DNA of 64,000 nucleotides from Yaniella flava (lineage in GTDB: Bacteria > Actinomycetota > Actinomycetes > Actinomycetales > Micrococcaceae), in contig NZ_BAAAMN010000049.1 of NCBI RefSeq assembly GCF_039529295.1, forward strand, positions 62,001 through 126,000. The letters run 5' to 3'. Shown in pieces: positions 26,848 to 35,100 of the stretch. The notes below the pieces were generated by a model that worked only from the letters and a program-made list of their open reading frames with translations, was not told the origin of the DNA and made no database searches. Made by a program: the position numbers and the translations under genes. Within the stretch, counting starts at the first letter, position 1. Every line of letters begins with the position of its first letter.

Positions 26848-27561
26848 CTACTGTTGACCATCGAGTTGGATATCAATGACGACGCGAACCGGGTCATCAA
26901 GCATTGTCACAGCATAGGGACGTTGTTCATCGAGCCCGATGATGTAGTTACTGGTGGCTTCCCAAGGCGCAAAACTCACAACCGTACCGGCTGCTTCGGT
27001 ATCCAGGTCTGTGATGTGTGTGCCGTGTTCGAGCATTTCTGCGTCGTCGGGACTGACCAGCTCGTCTTCCTCTAACAGTTCCGGTGGTGTGGTCCCTGAT
27101 ACAACCACTTCGAGGTAAGCTGCGTCGTCGGTCTCAACGGGTAGGCCCCGGCCAGGTTCCACCGGCTCGTCGGTATATTGCGCCATGTAACTTGGGGCGC
27201 CACTGCCACTATGTTGAATGACGATGCGTTCAAAATCGCCCTGGACCGCGGAGCGGACTTCGGTGGGATAAATACCGTGAGTATCCCCATAACTTGGCCA
27301 TTCGTCGGATTCATAGGGCTCGGTAGAAAATTCACCAACCGGGTCGGTGGAGACTTCTGCGGTTTCCTCGTCAGCAGTTTCGGTTTCGTCCTGAATATCT
27401 CCACCTGGACTGAGGGTGACTTCTTCGCCTGCGGTTGGAGCTGGTGGAGGCTCTTGGTCTGCTGTCTCGTCTTGGGCCCCGCATCCGGCGAGGAAAAGTC
27501 CTGCGGTGATGATGGTAGCCAGTGTGAGTCGTGTCTGGCGAGTTTTCGAGGGGGTGCGCAT
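26848..27561 (-). CDS. AMIN-like-domain lipoprotein
   Basis: 237-aa predicted lipoprotein. A basic N-region and hydrophobic stretch end in the lipobox LAGC (Cys27). A low-complexity acidic, Pro/Thr-rich linker follows (residues ~28-80), then a beta-rich domain (~95-237) of the actinobacterial AMIN-like type with FERIVIQHSGSG, YLEVVVSGT and VRVVIDIQLDG. AMIN domains usually mediate envelope localisation; no enzyme motif is present. It should be a substrate of Lgt encoded at 4.3 kb. It lies between dnaE2 and thrS on the same strand. Confidence 0.8.
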   Translation of the reverse strand: MRTPSKTRQTRLTLATIITAGLFLAGCGAQDETADQEPPPAPTAGEEVTLSPGGDIQDETETADEETAEVSTDPVGEFSTEPYESDEWPSYGDTHGIYPTEVRSAVQGDFERIVIQHSGSGAPSYMAQYTDEPVEPGRGLPVETDDAAYLEVVVSGTTPPELLEEDELVSPDDAEMLEHGTHITDLDTEAAGTVVSFAPWEATSNYIIGLDEQRPYAVTMLDDPVRVVIDIQLDGQQ

Positions 27562-27656
27562 ACGGTATCCATATTCAGTGGACGTTTTATGTCGTGCATT
27601 GCATTATGGAGTTAACGGTACCGCACAGGGGTTCGCTTGTCTTGACGTTGGGACCT

Positions 27657-30600
27657 CTACCGCGGGGTACCTTTACGTAATTGACTTTGGTGCAGCACGG
27701 TCGGTGCGACGGGAAGCTCAGCCATGCCAGCAAACCATTGCGACCAGTGGGTGCGTTGCGTATCCCAATAGTCTGGATCCGGTAGTGAGCTTGGCTCGTG
27801 CATATCCCAAGCATGGGTTGCCTGCACCGTGATGCCACGGGCGCCGGTGCGTCGGGTGGTGCCTTCGATCAGCAGTAATCGGGACGAGAACAGGCTATCT
27901 CCGGTGGCATGTTGTGCTTGGGCGAAAAAGGAAGTGTCGATAACGCCGGTGCTGTCGTCTACGGAAATGAAGACCACACGTTCTCCGGAACGCATAGGTG
28001 GGGTCTGGGTGGCAACGCGTACCCCCGCTATAAGTACCCGGGTGTGGTTGCGCAAGGTCAAGAGCTTGTCTGCCGTGGTGACACCGAGCGCATCTAAATA
28101 CGGTTGGTGGGACTGCATCAGGTGTCCGGTAGCATCGATGGCCGTGAGATCTAGTTCGGTGCGAATGTTTTGTTCGGCGGTTGGTTGTGGGAAAAGCGCC
28201 GGAAGTGTTTCCAGTTCGGTGTCCCCCAGTGGCAGAGCTTGTTGACCGTCAACCTGTGTCCTGCCGGTGCGTAGGGTACGACCGGTACGGTCACGTTTGG
28301 TGGTGGAGTGCAGCAGCTCGAGGTGGTGGACGACATCTGTCCGGCTGAGACCGGTGGGCGGCAGCATACTGTCGAGTGCTCCGAGTTGGGCCAGGTTCTC
28401 AAAACTCTTTTTGCTCAACCGTGCCCGATCCCGGATATCTGCCAGACTGTCAAAAGGTTGGCCACGTATGATGCGTTGCATTTCTTTCTGAGTCAGCCCC
28501 AGCACGGTGTTGAGGGATAATCTGATGCCCCAGCCAAGTTGTTGCTTCTGTGTTGTGCCGGAGAGTCGTTCCAATCGCATTTCGGTCGTGGAGGTGTTGA
28601 TGTCTACCGGCAGGATTTCAATCCCCATGCGACGAGCTTCGGCAACCATGAGACGTTGTGGGTACATGCCCGGATCATGTTCTAAGACTGCAGCCATAAA
28701 TGCAGCGGGATGGTGGGTTTTTAGCCAGGCGGATTCAAAAGTGGGGATGGCAAATGCTGCACCGTGTGCTTTACAGAAGCCAAAGGAGCCAAACGCTGCC
28801 ATGGTCTCCCAGACTTCGTCAATGACGGTAATGTCCCAATTGCGTTCCATGGCTTTGGCCCGAAAGATTGTTTCGACTTCTTCTTGAGCGGGTGACCCGA
28901 GACGTCGACGAAATTCATCTGCGGCAGCTAGCCCGCAACCGGTCATCTTATCGATGGTGCGCAACAGCTGTTCATGGAAAACGGTGACGCCGTGGGTTTC
29001 CTGAAGGAAGGGTTTTAGATCCGAGTGAGGGTAATGGGCCGGTGCCATGTGGTCGCGGACTTCTAAAAATGGGCGGACCATGTCGGATTTCATCGGGCCG
29101 GGCCGAAATAGTGAAATATCGATGATCAGGTCAGTAATGGATTCGGGTGCCAGTTTGCCAATGAGTTCCCGCTGGCCCGGTGATTCGATCTGGAAACAGC
29201 CTAGTGTGTGGGTCGTTTTGATCATCTCATAGGTTTGCGGATCGTCATGTGGCACATGCTCGAGATTAATGGTTTCACCGGTGGTCCGTTGTACCTCCTC
29301 AAGGGCATAGGCGATCGTGGATTGCATACGCACACCGAGAACATCCAGTTTTAGCATACCCATCGGGTCCATATCGTGTTTATCGAATTGGCTCATGGCC
29401 AGCCCCATACCGGAGGCTTCTACGGGGGTTCGGTCCAGCAGGGTCTGGTCTCCCAGAATGACACCGCAGGGGTGCATCGAAATGTGGCGTGGTAGCCGAT
29501 CGAGTCGTTCAGTGAGATCCACTAAGAGGTCAAGTTGTTGGTCTCCGGATTTTCGGCTGTTTTGTACCTGCGCGGCGAAATTTTGCAGCTCCGGCATGTG
29601 GTCCATAGCTTGACGAAAATCGGCTGCTGAGAACCGCCATAATTTTTTGGCTAGCTGATCGACTTGTTGGCGTTCCAAACCGAGCGCGCGACCGGCATCG
29701 CGGACAGCTCCGCGTACCCGGTATCCGTTTTGCATACTCATCAGGGTGGTACGTTCAGCACCAAAACGGTCAAAAATCGCATGGTAGATCTCATGCCGAC
29801 GAGCGGATTCCACGTCAATATCTATATCGGGCAGGGTGGAGCGGTCCTGCGATAAGAACCGCTCAAAGATGAGCTCGTGTTCGATTGGGTCAACATGTGA
29901 GATCCGGAGCGCATAGTTGACCAGTGAGGAGGCCCCCGATCCCCTGGCGGAGACTCGAACCTTACGGTCTTCGATCATCTGGACTACTTCTGAAACCGTC
30001 AAAAAGTAGCTAGAGAACCCAAGGTTCTCAATGATATTGAGCTCATGATCTAACCGGTTTAAAACCTCGTCGTACTGCGCCCCGTCGGGGTCCAGGTGAG
30101 CAAAACGTTGAGCCAATCCGCTGCGTGCTCGTTGAGATAAGACGGTATTGGGGTCGCCGTCGATGCCGATGACGTCGAACTCTGGGACGCGAGGTTGACC
30201 CCAACCAACGTCCTGGGCTGGATCCAGAGCGCAGGTTTCGGCCAATCGTTGGGTATGGTCTAAGAGTTTGTGAGCCGTAGACGTTCCGACTCCTGCTTCG
30301 CGCACAATTTCATGGGCCAGCGCATACATGGCACGACTGGGTTTTAACCAGCCCTGACCATTGGGCTGAATATCTGTCAGTGTATCAAGACTGCTGAGCG
30401 CACGGGCAGCATCAACCACATCTGCGGTTGCCGCTCCATCGGCGGTGGCATACCGGACTGCATTGGTCAGCACTGCAGGCAATTGGATTTCCGTGCTGGC
30501 TCGCAACATACGTACTGCCTGCGAGGTGGAGAGGCGTTCTGTTGGCAGCGACATATGTGACACGATTTCAACGTGCGCACTGCCTTTGGGTAAGGCTTTT

Positions 30601-31130
30601 TTCCAGAGTCGTAACCGTGTGCGGCCCAGCGTATATTTCCGCTGAACCATAAATGATCCCACGTCAGATTCTGGGCCCACCAGGACATGCAGGTTTTGAC
30701 CCTGTGCGGCTTGAGCGAGCTGAGAAATAAGAATATAGGGTTTCTGGTCGGGACCTATCTGCCGGTGTGCTAACGAAATTAACCGCACTAATGCCTGATA
30801 GCCTGCACCCAGGTTTTCTGCTTGGCCGTACCCGACCGATGCCGCACTGGCAGCAAATATGGTGACCCTACCCGCGGATAAAGGTTGGCCATCGATGGTG
30901 GTTTGAGCGTCCCAAGCAACCGCGAGGTTGACCCCAACTACCGGAGCAATATTATGCGCCATGCATGCTTGAAGGTGCTTGGCCATACCGTAGAGCCCAT
31001 CCCGATCGGTATACCCCAGTATTTGGGCACCATCGGCTGCCGCAACCGCAACCAGCTCTTCTGGCCAAGAAACACCGTAGTGAGCTGAGTATGCGGTTGT
31101 GACATGGAGATGGGCAAAAGGGCGTGCCAT
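27657..31130 (-). CDS. dnaE2: Error-prone DNA polymerase III alpha subunit DnaE2
   Basis: Mutagenic translesion polymerase of the DnaE2 class, normally working with ImuA' and ImuB in the SOS response. 1157 aa. The PHP domain occupies the first ~250 residues (FAHLHVTTAYSAHYG); the palm has the catalytic acidic pair PDIDIDVES, where most family members have DIDLDFES; the fingers follow (DILGVRMQST..FRPGPMKSDMVRPF), then HhH and OB domains (VLIAGVRVATQTPP). It is two bases from the DUF6504 stop upstream. No imuA' or imuB lies in the window. Confidence 0.93.
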   Translation of the reverse strand: MARPFAHLHVTTAYSAHYGVSWPEELVAVAAADGAQILGYTDRDGLYGMAKHLQACMAHNIAPVVGVNLAVAWDAQTTIDGQPLSAGRVTIFAASAASVGYGQAENLGAGYQALVRLISLAHRQIGPDQKPYILISQLAQAAQGQNLHVLVGPESDVGSFMVQRKYTLGRTRLRLWKKALPKGSAHVEIVSHMSLPTERLSTSQAVRMLRASTEIQLPAVLTNAVRYATADGAATADVVDAARALSSLDTLTDIQPNGQGWLKPSRAMYALAHEIVREAGVGTSTAHKLLDHTQRLAETCALDPAQDVGWGQPRVPEFDVIGIDGDPNTVLSQRARSGLAQRFAHLDPDGAQYDEVLNRLDHELNIIENLGFSSYFLTVSEVVQMIEDRKVRVSARGSGASSLVNYALRISHVDPIEHELIFERFLSQDRSTLPDIDIDVESARRHEIYHAIFDRFGAERTTLMSMQNGYRVRGAVRDAGRALGLERQQVDQLAKKLWRFSAADFRQAMDHMPELQNFAAQVQNSRKSGDQQLDLLVDLTERLDRLPRHISMHPCGVILGDQTLLDRTPVEASGMGLAMSQFDKHDMDPMGMLKLDVLGVRMQSTIAYALEEVQRTTGETINLEHVPHDDPQTYEMIKTTHTLGCFQIESPGQRELIGKLAPESITDLIIDISLFRPGPMKSDMVRPFLEVRDHMAPAHYPHSDLKPFLQETHGVTVFHEQLLRTIDKMTGCGLAAADEFRRRLGSPAQEEVETIFRAKAMERNWDITVIDEVWETMAAFGSFGFCKAHGAAFAIPTFESAWLKTHHPAAFMAAVLEHDPGMYPQRLMVAEARRMGIEILPVDINTSTTEMRLERLSGTTQKQQLGWGIRLSLNTVLGLTQKEMQRIIRGQPFDSLADIRDRARLSKKSFENLAQLGALDSMLPPTGLSRTDVVHHLELLHSTTKRDRTGRTLRTGRTQVDGQQALPLGDTELETLPALFPQPTAEQNIRTELDLTAIDATGHLMQSHQPYLDALGVTTADKLLTLRNHTRVLIAGVRVATQTPPMRSGERVVFISVDDSTGVIDTSFFAQAQHATGDSLFSSRLLLIEGTTRRTGARGITVQATHAWDMHEPSSLPDPDYWDTQRTHWSQWFAGMAELPVAPTVLHQSQLRKGTPR

Positions 31131-31132
31131 GG

Positions 31133-31456
31133 TTAGGCGGTTTCTTCCAACCGCATTGCATCATGCACCTGGACAAGCCGCCAACGGCCAGACTCGATGT
31201 GATGCGAAATATCGAGCGTCAGTATTGGAGCGTTTTGTGCTCTCGTGAGGCTAACTTGGACCCGCCAGACCTGATAATCGACCAGGCCGGGACCGTGCCC
31301 GAGTTCGGCACGATGTTCTTCAGCCCACCAGCGTCGACGAACATACCAGCGCTGGGGTTCAGCTTTGACCGTATAGGAACGTCCGCCGTAGAGCATGCGC
31401 AGTGGAATGCCTGCGGTAGTGCAGGTGACATGGATGGATTGTGTCAGTGTGCCCAT
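31133..31456 (-). CDS. DUF6504-type protein beside dnaE2
   Basis: 107-aa protein rich in Trp, Arg and His (RWYVRRRWWAEEHRAELGHG; YQVWRVQVS; WRLVQVHD). It matches the DUF6504 family, typically encoded next to DnaE2 or ImuB in actinobacteria. The ATG at 31456 has AAAGGAG eight bases upstream; earlier in-frame starts are unlikely. The stop is two bases from the dnaE2 start, so the two are probably co-translated. A nucleic-acid or mutasome-partner role is inferred from context only. Confidence 0.75.
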   Translation of the reverse strand: MGTLTQSIHVTCTTAGIPLRMLYGGRSYTVKAEPQRWYVRRRWWAEEHRAELGHGPGLVDYQVWRVQVSLTRAQNAPILTLDISHHIESGRWRLVQVHDAMRLEETA

Positions 31457-31476
31457 TGAAAACTCCTTTGCTACGC

Positions 31477-31500
31477 CGAAAGAACTTTGCGTTTCTTTCG
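31477..31500. repeat. Inverted repeat upstream of DUF6504-dnaE2
   Basis: CGAAAGAA (31477-31484) and TTCTTTCG (31493-31500) form an exact 8-bp inverted repeat with an 8-base spacer, about 21 bases before the DUF6504 ATG. It could be a regulator-binding site or a leader hairpin. It does not match the mycobacterial LexA box. Confidence 0.45.
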
Positions 31501-31554
31501 CCTTCAAAGCTTAGGAATCCGGATGGACATGATAAGCCCAACCAGTGCGCGTTA

Positions 31555-32346
31555 TTATACCAGGGTGCCCTGTCCGCCGTTGGGGTCAAGGGGGTCGATG
31601 AGCTGCGAACCATTATTGTGCACGGAACCGACCATCGGATCTACCGGGTACATTTCCCACTCAGCAGCGACGTCATAGGCGCCAGCAACTACGGCATCAA
31701 CCAGATGTGCCGCCTCATCTTTGGTGACTTCCCCTGCCGATAACCATTCCCGCATCATTGCGGTACTCATGGGCAACGGCAACCGATCATGCAAACCGGC
31801 AAGCTCATCCAAAATTTTTGGTTCCGAACCGGTCTCTGGCGAGGCCCCGGTCAGTATGGTGGTGGACAGTACCCACGGTGCGTCATTGTCGGCTGACGGA
31901 TCTTTCCACCACTCATAGAGTCCGGCGAAGAAGATGGGGGAACCATCTTTTGGGGAGACGTAGTAGGGCTGTTTGCGTTCACCTTTGGTTTGTGGAGCTA
32001 ACCATTCGTAGTACCCGTCCACGGGAATCGCGGCACGCCGAGACTTTACCGCGGCACGAAACGATGGTTTTTCTATCACGGTTTCCGCGCGTGCGTTAAA
32101 TGTGCGCTGTCCAAAGGAAAGATCTTTGGCCCAGGCCGGGACGAGCCCCCACCGGGCCATGTACAGGTTACGTTGCCACTCGGTGCTGGCGTCTCGTGGG
32201 TTTTGAAAATGCTCGACAACCACGGGAATGTCTTTCGTCGGAGCAACATTGTAGTCGGGATGCAAGTCTTCAAAGTGCGCATTGTCCACTCCGGCGGCCG
32301 CCATGAGGTCGCCGATTGCCCGTGCCATTACAAATCGTCCACACAT
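31555..32346 (-). CDS. SRAP-domain DNA-protein crosslink protein (YedK/HMCES-like)
   Basis: SRAP proteins form a covalent thiazolidine crosslink with abasic sites in single-stranded DNA. The start is fixed by catalytic Cys2: MCGRFVMARA at 32346; longer in-frame forms would hide this residue. The other signature residues are Asn in PDYNVAPTKD, Glu in DGYYEWLAP, and His in AGLHDRLPLPM. 263 aa. It lies upstream of the dnaE2 pair on the same strand, which fits a DNA-damage group. Confidence 0.92.
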   Translation of the reverse strand: MCGRFVMARAIGDLMAAAGVDNAHFEDLHPDYNVAPTKDIPVVVEHFQNPRDASTEWQRNLYMARWGLVPAWAKDLSFGQRTFNARAETVIEKPSFRAAVKSRRAAIPVDGYYEWLAPQTKGERKQPYYVSPKDGSPIFFAGLYEWWKDPSADNDAPWVLSTTILTGASPETGSEPKILDELAGLHDRLPLPMSTAMMREWLSAGEVTKDEAAHLVDAVVAGAYDVAAEWEMYPVDPMVGSVHNNGSQLIDPLDPNGGQGTLV

Positions 32347-32446
32347 ATCTCCAGTATGCCAGCACAGCGCCGCGTCGAGCGAGGGAACTTCAGCATGCAA
32401 CCAACCATGGTCAACGAGGCTGAAAATATGGTCAGATAGTCTGTAA

Positions 32447-32469
32447 CAGCCCACAGCTCCTGTGGGCTG
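32447..32469. repeat. 10-bp inverted repeat in the mscR leader
   Basis: CAGCCCACAG and CTGTGGGCTG are an exact inverted pair with a three-base loop, ending 25 bases before the mscR ATG. It lies in the shared upstream region of mscR and the SRAP gene. It could be an operator, or a leader hairpin controlling mscR translation. Confidence 0.5.
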
Positions 32470-32494
32470 ACCTATGTATTTTGAAGGAGAAACT

Positions 32495-33589
32495 ATGGCA
32501 CATAAGGTTCAAGCCGCTGTTGTGCGGTCAAAAGACGCTCCAGTCACCATTGAGACGATCATCGTACCGAATCCTGGCCCCGGCGAAGTTGTTGTAGATG
32601 TTTCTACCTGCGGTGTCTGCCATACCGATTATTCATATGTTGAAGGTGGCGTCGGAGATAACTACCCGTATCTACTCGGCCATGAATCAACCGCTGTAGT
32701 TTCCGAAATCGGTGAAGGTGTGACCAATGTTGCCGTGGGTGACAAAGTCATTTTGAATTGGCGCGCTGTGTGTGGCGAATGCCGTGCGTGCAAGAAAGGC
32801 CAGCTGCAGTACTGTTTTGACACTCATAATGCCAAACAAAAAATGACGCTCGAGGACGGCACCGAACTAGAGGCAGCTCTAGGCATAGGGTCTTTTGCAG
32901 AAAAGACTCTGGTGGCAGCCGGACAGTGCACGAAAATTGACGCCGATCTTGAAGCACACCAGGATGCTGCGGTTGGGCTACTAGGTTGTGGCATTGTCGC
33001 CGGTATTGGTGCTGCTATTAACACCGGTGAACTCAAGCGTGGTGAATCCATGGCCGTCATCGGTTGCGGTGGTGTCGGAATGGCCGCCGTGCAGGGCGCC
33101 AAACTGGCCGGGGCAACGACGATTATCGCCGTTGACATCGACGATGCCAAGCTGGAACAGGCCAAAACCCTGGGGGCAACCCACACGATTAACTCGAAAA
33201 ACCAAGACGCAGTCGACACTATTCGTGACTACACCGATGGTTTCGGTGCCGATCTCGTCGTAGAAGCTGTGGGCCATCCCGAAACCTATAAACAGGCTTT
33301 CTACGCCCGCGACCTTGCGGGACGTGTCGTGTTGGTCGGTGTACCGCATCCCGATATGAAACTGGAACTGCCATTCCAGGATGTCTTTAGCCGTGGCGGT
33401 TCTCTGAAGTCTGCTTGGTACGGTGACACGTTGCCATCCCGCGACTTCCCAATGTTGGTGGACCAGTACCTGATGGGTCGACTCGACCTCGATGCATTCG
33501 TCAGTGAACGCATCAGCTTGGACAACATTAACGAGGCCTTCGACAAAATGAACGCCGGCAAAGTTCTGCGTTCGGTCATCGAGCTGTAA
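32495..33589 (+). CDS. mscR: S-(hydroxymethyl)mycothiol dehydrogenase
   Basis: Zinc-dependent medium-chain dehydrogenase that oxidises the formaldehyde-mycothiol adduct; also acts as an S-nitrosomycothiol reductase in mycobacteria. ATG at 32495 follows GAAGGAG. Catalytic zinc ligands are in STCGVCHTDYS and GHES; structural zinc cysteines in CGECRACKKGQLQYC; NAD-binding loop GCGGVGMAAVQG. 364 aa, normal. The usual partner, a metallo-beta-lactamase protein, is 810 bases downstream on the same strand, but an opposite-strand gene and an mscR-like 3' fragment intervene. Confidence 0.9.
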   Translation: MAHKVQAAVVRSKDAPVTIETIIVPNPGPGEVVVDVSTCGVCHTDYSYVEGGVGDNYPYLLGHESTAVVSEIGEGVTNVAVGDKVILNWRAVCGECRACKKGQLQYCFDTHNAKQKMTLEDGTELEAALGIGSFAEKTLVAAGQCTKIDADLEAHQDAAVGLLGCGIVAGIGAAINTGELKRGESMAVIGCGGVGMAAVQGAKLAGATTIIAVDIDDAKLEQAKTLGATHTINSKNQDAVDTIRDYTDGFGADLVVEAVGHPETYKQAFYARDLAGRVVLVGVPHPDMKLELPFQDVFSRGGSLKSAWYGDTLPSRDFPMLVDQYLMGRLDLDAFVSERISLDNINEAFDKMNAGKVLRSVIEL

Positions 33590-33608
33590 TTCGTCTCGAT
33601 AATTCTAT

Positions 33609-33649
33609 ATCCACTGGGGCGTACTCCAACGAAGTGCACCCCAGTGGAT
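33609..33649 (+). terminator. Hairpin terminator after mscR
   Basis: ATCCACTGGGG (33609-33619) pairs with CCCCAGTGGAT (33639-33649), 20 bases after the mscR stop. The tail TCCTTTAA is moderately T-rich. It separates mscR from the convergent coiled-coil gene and may act in both directions. Confidence 0.65.
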
Positions 33650-33696
33650 TCCTTTAATGGGCCCAACTATGAGCCCAGATGCATGTCGAAGCTTGG

Positions 33697-34131
33697 TTAG
33701 CTAGGAAGGATGAGGTGTGGGCGGGGACCTTCCAAGCGTGCGACCGCAATCTTCACATCGTTGAGCTCTGTTTGAATGCCCCGCATCTGGGTGCCCATTT
33801 TCTGAAGCTGTTCACCCATGTTTTCGAATCGGTCATCGACCTTATTAAACCGAGTGTTTATACTGGCATCAACTTGGACAAACCGTTCATCAACCTTGTT
33901 AAATCGATCATCAACTTGGACAAACCGCGCATCCACTCTGTCGAACCGCGCATTCACATTCGCTTCAGTCTGGACAAACCACTCATCAACCTGGACAAAT
34001 CGGTCATCCATCTGAGCGAACCGAGCATCCATCCGCCGAAGCATCCAGGCAAACCCAGCAAAAAGCCCACCGCCGATAGTGACCAATAAACTCGCGGCGG
34101 CAATGATGATCGCAAAAACTTCAACCGACAT
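33697..34131 (-). CDS. Single-pass membrane coiled-coil protein with tandem 32-residue repeat
   Basis: Not recognised as a named family. 144 aa from the ATG at 34131, chosen because GGAGGG lies seven bases upstream; two earlier ATGs are in frame. Residues ~5-30 form a membrane helix (VFAIIIAAASLLVTIGGGLF). The rest is a long amphipathic coil with a strict D-x-R-F-x-x-V pattern in seven- and eleven-residue periods, built as two adjacent 32-residue units, then a short tail (QMRGIQTELNDVKIAVARLE). A membrane-anchored oligomerising protein is inferred. It lies opposite to and between mscR and its metallo-beta-lactamase partner. Confidence 0.65.
   Translation of the reverse strand: MSVEVFAIIIAAASLLVTIGGGLFAGFAWMLRRMDARFAQMDDRFVQVDEWFVQTEANVNARFDRVDARFVQVDDRFNKVDERFVQVDASINTRFNKVDDRFENMGEQLQKMGTQMRGIQTELNDVKIAVARLEGPRPHLILPS
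33838..34029 (-). repeat. Two tandem 96-bp units inside the coiled-coil gene
   Basis: Units 33934-34029 and 33838-33933 each encode 32 residues in the order 7+7+7+11. The first reads DARFAQM-DDRFVQV-DEWFVQT-EANVNARFDRV and the second DARFVQV-DDRFNKV-DERFVQV-DASINTRFNKV. The protein match is clear while the DNA has diverged, so the duplication is not recent. Confidence 0.7.
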
Positions 34132-34317
34132 GTACATACCCTCCATTGTGCCCCATGGGTCATTGCGTATACCAGCGAATTTATGACACAAAGGCTCCAT
34201 CACGGAAGGTCGTCACCGTTATATGTGGATAAATCCGCTTATGCCCAATGAAGGCTCAGAGGCTCTTCCGGATAAAAACGGCGATGAGCTAGGGTTGTTG
34301 TGGATGCTGTCATGATT

Positions 34318-34385
34318 GAACGCATGACGCTGAATGATACGAACATAGTCTTGGACAAGATGAACGCTGGCAAATGCATGCGTTC
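34318..34385 (+). pseudogene. Decayed 3' end of an mscR-like gene
   Basis: This 68-base stretch aligns without gaps to 33506-33573, the last part of mscR, at 47 of 68 positions by eye. The same reading frame gives ERMTLNDTN...DKMNAGKCMRS against ERISLDNIN...DKMNAGKVLRS. No start or upstream domain is present, so it is a remnant. It ends about 14 bases before the metallo-beta-lactamase ATG and supplies its Shine-Dalgarno region (GGAGATG). Confidence 0.7.
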
Positions 34386-34399
34386 AGGTGGAGATGTAA

Positions 34400-35032
34400 A
34401 TGGCTCAGATTGAAAACATTGTAACCTCGGGAACTTTCTCCCTCGATGGCGAAACCCACGACGTGGATAACAATGTCTACCTTGTTGGTGACGCTCAAAA
34501 TGTCATCGTCATTGACCCGGCCCACGATGTGGAAAAAGTTCGTGAAGCAATTGGTGGCCGCAACGTGTCGGCTATATTGCTGACACACGGCCACGATGAC
34601 CACATTTCCGAGGTCATCAAATTACGTGAAATGGTCGATGCACCGGTACTCATCCATAAGGAAGATCAGATGCTGTGGGACGCGACCCATCCAAATGAGC
34701 AGCCAGATGGCAACATCAATGATGGTGACACCTTCACCATCGGCAATGTTGAGTTGACCGCGATCCACACTCCAGGGCACTCCCCGGGGTGTGTGGTATT
34801 TCACGCACCGGAACTTGAGGGTGGGGTACTGTTCTCCGGCGACACGCTGTTCAATGGTGGCCCAGGGGCAACAGGTCGTTCCTATTCAAACTTTGATGTC
34901 ATCATTGAGTCGATTCAGAACAAGCTCTTCACTCTGCCCGAACACACCAGAGTGCTCACGGGTCACGGTGATTCCACTGTCATCGGTGACGAAAAACCAC
35001 ACCTGGATGAATGGATCGAACGCGGCCACTAA
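34400..35032 (+). CDS. Metallo-beta-lactamase-fold hydrolase (mscR partner)
   Basis: 210-aa MBL-fold hydrolase with complete metal ligands: THGHDDH (residues ~59-65), HTPGHSPG (~118-125), FSGDTLF (~141-147) and LTGHGDST near the end. The family member next to mscR (Rv2260 in M. tuberculosis) is proposed to act after S-(hydroxymethyl)mycothiol oxidation, for instance on the formyl-mycothiol product; that step is inferred. ATG follows GGAGATGTAA. It is separated from mscR by a convergent gene and a mscR-like remnant, so it may have its own promoter. Confidence 0.88.
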   Translation: MAQIENIVTSGTFSLDGETHDVDNNVYLVGDAQNVIVIDPAHDVEKVREAIGGRNVSAILLTHGHDDHISEVIKLREMVDAPVLIHKEDQMLWDATHPNEQPDGNINDGDTFTIGNVELTAIHTPGHSPGCVVFHAPELEGGVLFSGDTLFNGGPGATGRSYSNFDVIIESIQNKLFTLPEHTRVLTGHGDSTVIGDEKPHLDEWIERGH

Positions 35033-35040
35033 AATGCCAT

Positions 35041-35089
35041 AACCACATTGGGCTTCGCCACCTTCAAGATGGCGAAGCCCAATGTGGTT
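35041..35089. terminator. Perfect 20-bp inverted repeat, bidirectional terminator
   Basis: Positions 35041-35060 pair exactly with 35070-35089 across a nine-base loop. It sits between two converging stops, 8 bases after the MBL gene and 11 before the thioesterase stop. A TTT follows on the plus side and a TTTT run lies a few bases beyond the stem on the minus side, so it can serve both transcripts. Confidence 0.8.
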
Positions 35090-35100
35090 TAAGGAGCGTC

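Noticed and set aside
33838..34029. CRISPR or satellite repeat
   Set aside because: Only two units, both in frame in a coding sequence, diverged at DNA level and without spacers.
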